A stretch of 64,000 nucleotides of DNA from Micropruina glycogenica (GTDB lineage Bacteria > Actinomycetota > Actinomycetes > Propionibacteriales > Propionibacteriaceae). Made by a program: the position numbers and the translations under genes. This document shows, one piece after another, positions 55,108-62,955 of this stretch (positions are counted from its first letter, which is position 1; every line of letters starts with the position of its first letter). The DNA is taken from positions 1,550,001-1,614,000 of the forward strand of contig NZ_LT985188.1 of the NCBI RefSeq assembly GCF_900289045.1. Reading direction: 5' to 3'. The notes beneath the pieces were generated by a model. It made no database searches, was not told the DNA's origin, and saw only the letters and a list, made by a program, of their open reading frames with translations.

Positions 55108-55989
55108 CTACCGCGGCTGGTCGTAGCGGTCGCGAACGAAGCGGCGCAGCCGCTGAACGAGCACTGCCAGGTGGGCGGCGCCGTGGTGATGCGGCGACCA
55201 GGCGGCGTGCAGACCGATGCGTAGCACGTCGCCCGAACCGGTGGTGACGAGCAGGCGGACGAGGTCGTAGCGCGGGTCGTCCGACACCACGGCGATGCCC
55301 CGCCCGGCGGCCGCGACGGCCTGTGCCACCTGCGACGAGCTGAACTCCGTGAGCCGCACCGGCAGCCCTGCCGTTTCCACCGCTGCGTCGAAGGCTCGCC
55401 GCGCGTGACTCTCGGGCGTGGGCACCAGCAGGTCGTGCTCGACCAGCTCGGCCAGCGTCACCTCACGACGACCCGCCCACTCGTGATCAGCCCGCACGTA
55501 GGCGTTCACCGGAAAGCTCGCCAACGGCGTCCGAGCTGTGGTGCCCGACGGTGGACGGGTGCCGATCACCAGGTCTGCACCCCGGTCGAGCGCGCCGTAC
55601 TCGTCGGATGCGTCCAGGGGCAGCACTCGGGGCATCGGGTCGTCGGGGCCGAAAGTGGCGAAGAAGGGCGCCACGATGTCGTTCAGGGTGACGGCGGGCG
55701 CCGCGACAGTGACGGTGGGCAGGCTGCCGGCACGAATGCGCGCGGCGGCGGCGCGGGTGGCGTCCGCTCGGCTCAACAGATCGCGGGCGACGGGCAGAAA
55801 CTGGCGCCCCGCGGGGGTGAGCGTCAGCCGTCCGTCCTGTCGGGTGAAGAGCTCGAGCCCGAGTTCACGTTCGAGCTGTCGCAGTTGCCGCGAGAGGGAC
55901 GGCTGAGTGATGTGGGTGAGCCGGGTCGCAGCGCTGACCGAGCCGGCGTCTGCCACGGCCACGAAGTACCCGATCGTGCGCAACTCCAT
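55108..55989 (-). CDS. LysR-family transcriptional regulator
   Basis: A 293-residue regulator. The winged helix-turn-helix is at the N-terminus: [18 protein letters not shown], then [28 protein letters not shown] periplasmic-binding-like effector domain begins near residue 90 ([15 protein letters not shown]). It lies between the aldehyde dehydrogenase and aminotransferase genes, on the opposite strand to both. It is the likely regulator of those genes, responding to an amine or GABA; the ligand is not known. A 24-bp tandem-repeat array lies directly upstream of its start. Confidence 0.9.
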   Translation of the reverse strand: MELRTIGYFVAVADAGSVSAATRLTHITQPSLSRQLRQLERELGLELFTRQDGRLTLTPAGRQFLPVARDLLSRADATRAAAARIRAGSLPTVTVAAPAVTLNDIVAPFFATFGPDDPMPRVLPLDASDEYGALDRGADLVIGTRPPSGTTARTPLASFPVNAYVRADHEWAGRREVTLAELVEHDLLVPTPESHARRAFDAAVETAGLPVRLTEFSSSQVAQAVAAAGRGIAVVSDDPRYDLVRLLVTTGSGDVLRIGLHAAWSPHHHGAAHLAVLVQRLRRFVRDRYDQPR

Positions 55990-56003
55990 GCGATGCCTCC
56001 TTC

Positions 56004-56190
56004 ACTTTGAGCCGGAACGGGGACGGTTCTACTTCTGGCTCAGGGGACGGTTCTACTTCTGGCTCAGGGGACGGTTCTCGATCTGGCTCAGGGGACGGTT
56101 CTCGATCTGGCTCAGGGGACGGTTCTCGATCTGGCTCAGGGGACGGTTCTCGATCTGTATCAAAGAACCGTCCCCATTCCGGTTCAGAGC
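56004..56190. repeat. REPIN-like inverted repeat with six 24-bp tandem units inside
   Basis: Outer arms (ACTTTGAGCCGGAACG near 56004 and its near-inverse ending at 56190) flank six head-to-tail 24-bp units of GGGGACGGTTCTNNNTCTGGCTCA, units at 56019, 56043, 56067, 56091, 56115 and 56139. The array ends in an exact inverted copy, AGAACCGTCCCC (56164-56175), of its GGGGACGGTTCT core. The GGGACGGTTCT core resembles REP ends linked to RAYT transposases. The 310-bp gap 55990-56299 holds the array, the lysR start side and the gabT ribosome site, with no gene. Confidence 0.85.
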
Positions 56191-56299
56191 GCCCCACTCT
56201 ATGCTCACCAAGCATGATTTGGTTAGCTGACGAGTATTCGACAGCATGGCAGCGGCGGCAGCACGATTGAACCATCCGCTCAACCGCGAGGAGTTCGTC

Positions 56300-57637
56300 A
56301 TGCCCATTGAGCAGCGTCGCCGCCTGGTCACCGCCGTACCGGGGCCGCGTTCACTCGAGTTGGCGAGCCGTAAGCAGGCCAGCGTCGCCCACGGCGTCGC
56401 GACCACCCTGCCGGCCTACATCGTCGAAGCCGGCGGCGGCATTCTGGTCGACGCCGACGGCAACCACTTGATCGACTTCGGCTCGGGCATCGCCGTGACA
56501 ACGGTCGGCAACGCTGCGCCGGCTGTCGTGCGACGCGCGCACGAGGCAGTGCAGAAGTTCACCCACACCTGCTTCATGGTCACCCCCTACGAGGGCTACG
56601 TCGAGGTGGCCGAAAAGCTCGCCGAACTCACCCCGGGCGATCACGCCAAGAAGTCGGCCCTGTTCAACTCGGGCGCCGAGGCGGTCGAGAACGCCATCAA
56701 GATCGCGCGCGTGGCCACCGGACGCACCGCCGTGGTGTGCTTCGACCACGCCTACCACGGCCGCACCAACCTGACCATGGCGCTCACCGCCAAAGACATG
56801 CCCTACAAGCATGGGTTCGGGCCCTTCGCGTCCGACATCTACCGCGTGCCGATGGCCTACCCCTACCGCTGGCCTGGCGATGCCGAGCACGTCACGGACG
56901 AGGCGTTCGCTCAGTTCGAATCGCTGGTGCACGTGCAGGTGGGCGAGAACCAGGTGGCGGCGGTGATCATCGAACCGATTCAGGGCGAGGGTGGCTTCAT
57001 CGTGCCACCGGACGGCTTTCTGCCACGGCTTGCGCAGTGGTGCCGCGACAACGGCGCTGTGTTCATCGCCGACGAGATTCAAAGCGGCTTCTGCCGCACC
57101 GGTGACTGGTTCGCCTGCGACCACGAAGGCGTAGTGCCCGACCTGATCACCACTGCCAAGGGCATCGCCGGCGGGTTGCCGCTGGCCGCAGTCACCGGCC
57201 GCGCCGAACTGATGGACGCCGTGCACCCCGGCGGCCTCGGCGGCACCTACGGCGGCAATCCGGTGGCCTGCGCGGCCGCGCTGGGCGCCATCGAAGAGAT
57301 GCAGACCAACGACCTGCCGGGGCGCGCGCGGCAGATCGAGCGGATCTTCCGCGACCGCTTGGGCGAGCTGGCCCAGCGCTACCCGGCCATCGGCGACCTT
57401 CGCGGTCGTGGTGCCATGATGGCGGTCGAACTGGTGCGACCCGGCACCAAAGAACCGGACCCCGCGCTGACCGGCGCGGTCGCCCGAGCGTGTCACGCCC
57501 GCGGACTGGTGGTGCTGACCGCCGGGTCGTTCGGCAACGTGTTCCGCTTTCTGCCGCCACTCAGCATCAGCGACGACCTCTTGCACGAGGGCCTGGACGT
57601 GATCGCCGAAGCGTTCGCCGAGGTCACCGGCGACTGA
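56300..57637 (+). CDS. gabT: 4-aminobutyrate aminotransferase
   Basis: A 445-residue PLP enzyme that transfers the amino group of GABA to 2-oxoglutarate to give succinate semialdehyde. Lys287 in [10 protein letters not shown] is the Schiff-base lysine. [13 protein letters not shown] (near 126-138), [15 protein letters not shown] (PLP aspartate) and [16 protein letters not shown] are family marks. ATG 56300 is preferred: GAGGAG lies at 56288-56293, 6 bp upstream, and it gives the usual length. It works with the aldehyde dehydrogenase upstream; succinate-semialdehyde dehydrogenase is not in the window. Confidence 0.92.
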   Translation: MPIEQRRRLVTAVPGPRSLELASRKQASVAHGVATTLPAYIVEAGGGILVDADGNHLIDFGSGIAVTTVGNAAPAVVRRAHEAVQKFTHTCFMVTPYEGYVEVAEKLAELTPGDHAKKSALFNSGAEAVENAIKIARVATGRTAVVCFDHAYHGRTNLTMALTAKDMPYKHGFGPFASDIYRVPMAYPYRWPGDAEHVTDEAFAQFESLVHVQVGENQVAAVIIEPIQGEGGFIVPPDGFLPRLAQWCRDNGAVFIADEIQSGFCRTGDWFACDHEGVVPDLITTAKGIAGGLPLAAVTGRAELMDAVHPGGLGGTYGGNPVACAAALGAIEEMQTNDLPGRARQIERIFRDRLGELAQRYPAIGDLRGRGAMMAVELVRPGTKEPDPALTGAVARACHARGLVVLTAGSFGNVFRFLPPLSISDDLLHEGLDVIAEAFAEVTGD

Positions 57638-57729
57638 CGGACGGCACGGAGGTCTGGGCGTCGACTTGTCGGCGGCCCGGCACCGTCCTCATGCGTCGAG
57701 GGAACCGTGCCTGAACCGATGCGAGATTG

Positions 57730-58209
57730 TCAGGGCCGGTGGCCGTAACCGCCCGGATTCGTCCAGTCGGTCTGCTGCGGCGCCTGCGGGTTCGACGGCT
57801 GCGAGTGTCCATACCTACTGGCCTGTGGGTACTGATTCGGCTGGCTTGCGCCGAGGGTCGGAAAGCCCGTTGTTTCGCTACCGGACTGCTGCCAACTCTG
57901 CGGACCCGGGTACGCACCGCCGCCCGGGACTGCCCGCGCGGCCACCCCGACGGCGACCACCAGCAGCACGATGCCCACCGTGGCCAGCACGTTCAGAATC
58001 AGGTTGGCGACCCCGTACGCCACCATCGACCCACCGGTGACGAGCGCTGGCAGGAACATTCCCGCCAACCGGGTCAGACACACCGCCGCGATACCACTCC
58101 ACATCAGCGTGCGGGCCGTGCCCATCACCCGTCCATGCACCACGGCTCCGGCGATCACCAACGCGATCACAAGGGGCAACGCGTACACAAGGTTCATCAA
58201 GGTCATCAT
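57730..58209 (-). CDS. Membrane protein with proline/glutamine-rich tail
   Basis: A 159-residue protein with three hydrophobic helices in the first 100 residues (about 8-25, 36-58 and 66-94) and a low-complexity C-terminal tail of about 60 residues rich in Gly, Pro, Gln and Ser with an NPGGYGHRP end. It resembles the many actinobacterial small membrane proteins with Gly/Tyr-rich tails, but I recognise no family. It lies on the same strand as miaB, 61 bp downstream of it. Confidence 0.6.
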   Translation of the reverse strand: MMTLMNLVYALPLVIALVIAGAVVHGRVMGTARTLMWSGIAAVCLTRLAGMFLPALVTGGSMVAYGVANLILNVLATVGIVLLVVAVGVAARAVPGGGAYPGPQSWQQSGSETTGFPTLGASQPNQYPQASRYGHSQPSNPQAPQQTDWTNPGGYGHRP

Positions 58210-58270
58210 GGGTGGCTCCTCTCGACCACGTCAGGCTAGCGGCCGATGGTGGCGGCACCGGCCCCGCCGG

Positions 58271-59731
58271 TCAACCAGCCGCGGCTGCGGCGCGCGTGGG
58301 CAGGCCGAGGCCGACCAGACGCTTCTGCGGGGTGTTGCGGGCATCCCAGGCGTCACCGCCGCGGGTGCGCCGCAGACCCCTCACTCCCCCGTCGGCCACC
58401 AGATGATGCGGGGCGGCGTAGGTGATCTCGGCCACGCCCAGATCACCCGGGCGCGGACGCTCTGCCCCCTCCGGCACACTCACGTGCACCAGCCGGTTGT
58501 CGCGGGCGCGGCCCGACACCCGGGCGGTGGCGGCGTCCTTTCTGCCCTCGCCGGCGGCGAACATGACCTCGACCTCGGTGCCGACCAGCGACTTGTTCTC
58601 GCGCCACGCCAGGTCGCCGACCAGCTCGACGAGCCGCTCGTAACGCTCTTGCACGACCTGCTTGGGCACCTGGCCGGGCATGGTCGCCGCGGGCGTACCT
58701 GGCCTGATCGAGTACTGAAAGGTGAATGCCGCCGCGAACCGTGACGCCTCGGCCACCCGTAGGGTTTCGGCGAAGTCGGCTTCGGTTTCGCCCGGAAAGC
58801 CGACGATGATGTCGGTGGTGATCGCGGCGTGCGGCATGGCGGCGCGCACCCGTTCGATGATGCCGAGGTAGCGCTCCGATCGGTACGACCGGCGCATCGC
58901 CTTGAGCACCTTGTCAGAGCCCGATTGCAGCGGCATGTGCAGGCTGGGCATCACGTTGGGCGTTTCGGCCATGGCGGCGATGACGTCGTCGGTGAAGGCG
59001 GCCGGGTGCGGCGAGGTGAACCGGACGCGCTCGAGGCCGTCGATCGTGCCGCACGCGCGCAGCAGCTTGCCGAACGCGAGCCGGTCGCCGAACTCGACAC
59101 CGTAGGTGTTCACGTTCTGGCCCAGCAGGGTGATCTCTTGCACCCCGTCGTCCACCAGGGCCTGAATCTCGGCCAGCACGTCACCCGGACGGCGATCGGT
59201 CTCTTTGCCGCGCAACTGCGGCACGATGCAGAACGTGCAGGTGTTGTTGCAGCCCACGCTGATCGACACCCACGCCGAGTAGGGCGACTCGCGCCGGGCT
59301 GGCAGCGTGGACGGAAAGGCCTCCAATGCCTCGACGATCTCGACCTGCGCCTCCTGCTCGATGCGTGCCCGCTCGAGCAGAATCGGCAGCTTGCCGATGT
59401 TGTGGGTGCCGAACACCACGTCGACCCAGGGGGCGCGGTTCGTGATGGTGTCGCGGTCCTTCTGCGCCATGCAGCCGCCGACCGCTATCTGCATGCCCGG
59501 GTGCGATGCCTTCACCGGCGCCAGGTGCCCGAGGTTGCCGTAGAGCCGGTTGTCGGCGTTCTCTCTGACCGCGCAGGTGTTGAACACGACCAGATCGGCT
59601 TGCTCGCCCTCGGGGTGGGGGGCGTAACCGGCGTCTTCGAGCAGCCCAGCGATCCGTTCGGAGTCGTGAACGTTCATCTGGCAGCCGTAGGTGACCACCT
59701 GGTAGGTGCGGGTCTGGGCGGTAGTCGTCAT
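58271..59731 (-). CDS. miaB: tRNA-2-methylthio-N6-dimethylallyladenosine synthase
   Basis: A 486-residue radical SAM enzyme that adds a methylthio group to isopentenyl-A37 of tRNA. The N-terminal UPF0004 domain has Cys17, Cys53 and Cys87 (YGCQMN, NTCAVR, GGCMAQ). The radical SAM cluster is Cys161, Cys165 and Cys168 (GCNNTCTFC). The TRAM domain is at the C-terminal end, with [26 protein letters not shown], and a basic tail of about 35 residues follows. It normally lies close to miaA in actinobacteria; here the GABA cluster separates the two. Complete and typical. Confidence 0.95.
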   Translation of the reverse strand: MTTTAQTRTYQVVTYGCQMNVHDSERIAGLLEDAGYAPHPEGEQADLVVFNTCAVRENADNRLYGNLGHLAPVKASHPGMQIAVGGCMAQKDRDTITNRAPWVDVVFGTHNIGKLPILLERARIEQEAQVEIVEALEAFPSTLPARRESPYSAWVSISVGCNNTCTFCIVPQLRGKETDRRPGDVLAEIQALVDDGVQEITLLGQNVNTYGVEFGDRLAFGKLLRACGTIDGLERVRFTSPHPAAFTDDVIAAMAETPNVMPSLHMPLQSGSDKVLKAMRRSYRSERYLGIIERVRAAMPHAAITTDIIVGFPGETEADFAETLRVAEASRFAAAFTFQYSIRPGTPAATMPGQVPKQVVQERYERLVELVGDLAWRENKSLVGTEVEVMFAAGEGRKDAATARVSGRARDNRLVHVSVPEGAERPRPGDLGVAEITYAAPHHLVADGGVRGLRRTRGGDAWDARNTPQKRLVGLGLPTRAAAAAG

Positions 59732-59837
59732 CTCGGGGCGTTAGCTTACCGGCTGAGTCGGTGAGCGCCGCAGCCCTGGGGAACGACCCGACCCAACCGG
59801 CTTCCGGGGAGGGGCGGATGCGGAGGATGATCGGTGG

Positions 59838-60257
59838 ATGATCTGGAATCAGACCCTCGTCTGCGTTGCCGACGTGCCGGCGTCCAGTGCCTGGTACTGC
59901 GCCGTGCTCGGTGGTGCCAGCGGGCACGGCGGCGACGAGTACGAGCAGATCCTCGTCGACGGCGAGCTCCTGCTGCAGCTGCATCGCACCGACGTCGAGG
60001 ATCATCACGGCTACCTGGCCGATCCGGGGGCCACGCTGGGCAACGGGGTCGCGCTCTGGTTCGAGGTCGACGACTTCGACGCCGCCGTGGCGCGGGTACG
60101 GGCGTCCGGGGCAAAGGTGCAGACCGAACCGCACGTCAACCCCAATGCCCGGCAGTCCGAGATCTGGCTGCGCGACCCGGACGGCTACCTGGTCGTGGTG
60201 GCCGGGCCGTCGCAGTGGCGTCCCCGTGGCTGGGCACGACCTACGGCTGCTGAGTGA
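59838..60257 (+). CDS. VOC superfamily (glyoxalase/bleomycin resistance) protein
   Basis: A 139-residue single-domain VOC protein. TLVCVADVPASSAWYCAVLGGA and LLLQLHRTD give the first beta-alpha-beta module; WFEVDDFDAAVARVRA and EIWLRDPDGYLVVVAG the second. His and Glu of LQLHRTD and SEIW can serve as metal ligands. These proteins are usually glyoxalases, dioxygenases or antibiotic-binding proteins; the substrate is unknown. First gene of the segment with distinct codon use. It converges on the AraC gene, 11 bp apart. Confidence 0.8.
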   Translation: MIWNQTLVCVADVPASSAWYCAVLGGASGHGGDEYEQILVDGELLLQLHRTDVEDHHGYLADPGATLGNGVALWFEVDDFDAAVARVRASGAKVQTEPHVNPNARQSEIWLRDPDGYLVVVAGPSQWRPRGWARPTAAE

Positions 60258-60268
60258 AACCCCACGAC

Positions 60269-61099
60269 TCATTGCTCGGCCAGGTACTGCCCGGGGGTGA
60301 GGCCGGTGACGGCACGGAAGTCTTTGGTGAAGTGCGCCTGGTCGGCGTAGCCGAGTTCCGCCGCCAGGTCGGAGAGTGAGGCCGCCCCCGCCTTGAGCCG
60401 GGTAACGGCGTCGTGCAGCCGGCGCCGCTGGATCAGCCACTTGGGGGTAAGCCCGACCCGGTCGACGACCAGCCGCTGCAGGCTGCGCTCGGTCATCGCG
60501 AACGCCTCGGCCACCTCGGACACCCGGGTCACCGCGGGATGCTCGGTCAACCAGTCGATGACCCGGTTGATCAGCAGACCCGGGCCGTCGACGGGCAGCA
60601 GGGCGCCGAGGACGTCCTCGTAGGCGGCGATGGCCGCCCGGTGGCTGGCCGGGGCGGCCGGATCAGGGGTCATCGAGGCCGTGACCCGCGCGGCGAGCGC
60701 CGCTCCGTCGATTGAGGGCAACGAGGCCAGCTCGAGGTGGGCGTCAGTCAGCTCGCTGACCGGACGACCGAGCAGCAGGCGTCCGGCGGCGGGACGGAAC
60801 AGCACGCCGACCGCCCAGCCGTCACCGTCGAGCGTCACCCGGGAGAGGCCGCGGGCGACGCCGTAGAACCGCGCGTAGCTATCGCTCACCACGATCAGGC
60901 AGACCGGGTACTGCAGCGTGCTCTGGGTCGTCGGCGCGGTCAGCGACCAGACCGGGATCCAGTACCGGGCGACCAGGTCCGCCAGCACGGCGGACGGCGC
61001 GTACCGGTGGATCGGCGGCGACGGTCGCGCTGCCGACGTCAGGTGGGCGCGATCGACCGGGTCGACGCGGCGTCCGGTTCCAGCAGACGGATCGGGCAT
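60269..61099 (-). CDS. AraC-family transcriptional regulator
   Basis: A 276-residue regulator with a C-terminal AraC DNA-binding domain (about 180-275). First HTH: VSEVAEAFAMTERSLQRLVVDRVGLTPKWLIQRRRLHDA. Second: LAAELGYADQAHFTKDFRAVTGLTPGQYLAEQ. The N-terminal sensing region has DGDGWAVGVLFRPAAGRLLLG, similar to DUF6597-type members. ATG 61099 is preferred over an upstream start because the frame is open far 5'. It diverges from the gene at 61151, with 51 bp between, and may control it. Confidence 0.85.
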   Translation of the reverse strand: MPDPSAGTGRRVDPVDRAHLTSAARPSPPIHRYAPSAVLADLVARYWIPVWSLTAPTTQSTLQYPVCLIVVSDSYARFYGVARGLSRVTLDGDGWAVGVLFRPAAGRLLLGRPVSELTDAHLELASLPSIDGAALAARVTASMTPDPAAPASHRAAIAAYEDVLGALLPVDGPGLLINRVIDWLTEHPAVTRVSEVAEAFAMTERSLQRLVVDRVGLTPKWLIQRRRLHDAVTRLKAGAASLSDLAAELGYADQAHFTKDFRAVTGLTPGQYLAEQ

Positions 61100-61150
61100 G
61101 TGTCGGATTATCACAAGGCTCGTCGCGGCTGTCTTCCTAGCCTGGGGCAC

Positions 61151-61714
61151 ATGACGAACACCATCACCATCTTCACCGGCCGCGCCGATCGTTTCAGCCG
61201 GATCGTGGCGGGCGTGGGCAGCCGCTGGGACGACCCCAGTCCCTGCGAGGGCTGGACGGCCGCGGACGTCGTCCGCCACGTGATCGACACCGAACGCGAC
61301 TTCTTGGTCAGACACGGGCTGCTCGACACCACACCGCCGGCGACGAACGATCCCGCGGAGGCCTGGCGGGCGCACCTCAGCGATGTCGCGCAGGCGTTGG
61401 CGACCGGCGGCGTGGCCGAGCGCCCCTACGACGGCTACTTCGGACCGACCACCATCGGCGACACCATGGCCGACTTCTACGGCTGGGACCTGGTCGTGCA
61501 CGGCTGGGACATCGCCCGCGCCACCGGCCAGGACGGCCCGATCACCGATGACGACGCCCGCACCCTCGGCGCTATCGCCGACGGCTGGGGAGCCGCGCTG
61601 CACTCGCCCGGCGTCTGCGCGCCGGCACTCCCGATTCCGGACGGCGCCACCCCGGTCGAGCGGCTGCTCGCCCGCCTCGGACGCGACCCGCACTGGACCG
61701 CGCCGGGTTCCTGA
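61151..61714 (+). CDS. TIGR03086-type/mycothiol maleylpyruvate isomerase N-terminal domain protein
   Basis: A 187-residue protein of the DinB-like metalloenzyme family (MDMPI, TIGR03086). His43 (VVRHVIDTE), Asp113 and His117 (GWDLVVHGWD) match the metal-binding triad, and PSPCEGWTAADV is the family's conserved opening. These are putative thiol- or metal-dependent enzymes. Divergent from the AraC gene at 60269-61099, which is the natural regulator candidate. No clear substrate. Confidence 0.8.
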   Translation: MTNTITIFTGRADRFSRIVAGVGSRWDDPSPCEGWTAADVVRHVIDTERDFLVRHGLLDTTPPATNDPAEAWRAHLSDVAQALATGGVAERPYDGYFGPTTIGDTMADFYGWDLVVHGWDIARATGQDGPITDDDARTLGAIADGWGAALHSPGVCAPALPIPDGATPVERLLARLGRDPHWTAPGS

Positions 61715-61857
61715 GCCGGGAAGGCGCTGACTCCTCACGGTCGCACCCACGCCGGCCGCGGCCGAGGAAGCGCTGATCAACACCGGGACTGGCCGTACCC
61801 GGGTCACCTGGCCGGTGTTTTCCGCGGGTTCGCCTCCGGGGCGTAGCCTCGGCGTCC

Positions 61858-62955
61858 ATGGACGACGGTTGGCTGCGGATCGGTGAGGTGGCGCGTCGCA
61901 CCGGGCTGACCGTGCGGGCACTGCACCACTACGACCGGCTCGGGCTGCTGGTGCCGAGCGAGCGCAGCTGGGGCGACCACCGGCTGTACACGCCGTCCGA
62001 CCTGCGACGGCTGCTCGACATCCAGCACCTGCGGTCGCTCGGGCTCAGCCTCGCCGAGGTGCAGGCGGCACTGGACGATCCCGGGTTCGACCCGAACCTG
62101 GTGCTGGACCAGCACATCGCCCGGTTGACCGAACAGATCGCGCTGCAGCGGCAGCTGCTCGACCGGCTCCGGGTGCTGCGCGCGGGCAACGAGGCCGCCT
62201 GGCCGGAGCTGCTCGACACCATCGCCCTGATCGCCCGGCTGCGGCATCCGGAGGCGACCGTCCGGGTGCGCGCAGCCCTGGACGCCGACCCGATCCCGCT
62301 GCCGGTGCTGATCGAGCGCATCGCGGCCGAGACCGATCCGGACGTGCTGGGGGTGCTGGTGTGGGCGGTGGCGCGGCACGGACGCCCCGCGGTCGCGCCG
62401 CTGATCGACCTGCTCGGCGGCGCGCGACCCGGGGTCCGGCTGCACATCGTGCATGCCCTGGACAAGCTGGGCGAGCGCGATGCGGTGCCCGCCCTGAAGA
62501 CACTGCTGGACGATCCCGAGCCGGCGATCCGGGCGGCGGCGGTCACCGCGCTGGGACGGCTCGGCGACGAACGCGCCCTGCCGGATCTGATCGACCTGCT
62601 CGGCACCCCCGACGAACCGCTCGGGGCCGCCGTCACCGATGCCCTGATCCGCTTCGGCGACGTCGCCGCCGCGGCACTCGCGCTCGCTCCCCCCGCGGAT
62701 CCGAGGGCCCGGACCCGGGCCGTCGAGGTGCTCGAGCAGCTCGACGGACCCGCGGCCACCTCGGCACTGGTCGCGCGGGCCGACGACGGCGACCGGCAGG
62801 TGCGCCTGGCCGCGGTGTTCGCGCTGGCCGAGGTGCGCGGTGAGGCCGCCGAGGCCGCGATCGCCCGCGCCGCGGCGTCCGATGACCCGCACCTGGTGGC
62901 CCTGGCCCGCCGGATCAGCGCCGATCGCCTGCGGTCAGCCGGCGGAAGCCGGTGA
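61858..62955 (+). CDS. MerR-family regulator fused to HEAT repeats
   Basis: A 365-residue protein. Residues 5-75 are a MerR winged HTH: LRIGEVARRTGLTVRALHHYDRLGLLVPSE and DLRRLLDIQHLRSLGLSLAEVQAAL. A dimerisation coiled coil follows at about 85-110 (QHIARLTEQIALQRQLLDRL). Residues about 120-360 are HEAT/PBS-lyase repeats with a clear period, e.g. ALKTLLDDPEPAIRAAAVTALGRLG and VRLAAVFALAEVRG. MerR effector domains are usually short; a HEAT-solenoid fusion suggests a protein-binding rather than small-molecule sensor. Its 3' end overlaps the next, convergent gene by 41 bp. Confidence 0.85.
   Translation: MDDGWLRIGEVARRTGLTVRALHHYDRLGLLVPSERSWGDHRLYTPSDLRRLLDIQHLRSLGLSLAEVQAALDDPGFDPNLVLDQHIARLTEQIALQRQLLDRLRVLRAGNEAAWPELLDTIALIARLRHPEATVRVRAALDADPIPLPVLIERIAAETDPDVLGVLVWAVARHGRPAVAPLIDLLGGARPGVRLHIVHALDKLGERDAVPALKTLLDDPEPAIRAAAVTALGRLGDERALPDLIDLLGTPDEPLGAAVTDALIRFGDVAAAALALAPPADPRARTRAVEVLEQLDGPAATSALVARADDGDRQVRLAAVFALAEVRGEAAEAAIARAAASDDPHLVALARRISADRLRSAGGSR

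Noticed and set aside
56019-56162. Possible CRISPR array
   Set aside because: The repeats are directly adjacent, 24 bp each with no spacers, and no cas gene is present.
55865-56275. Minus-strand ORF with EPSPEPDR repeats
   Set aside because: The repeats are the 24-bp tandem array read as protein; the rest overlaps lysR in another frame. No start signal or family support.
61100-61921. Long N-terminal extension of the AraC gene
   Set aside because: It runs antisense through the TIGR03086 gene and has shadow-like composition; ATG 61099 gives the normal AraC length.
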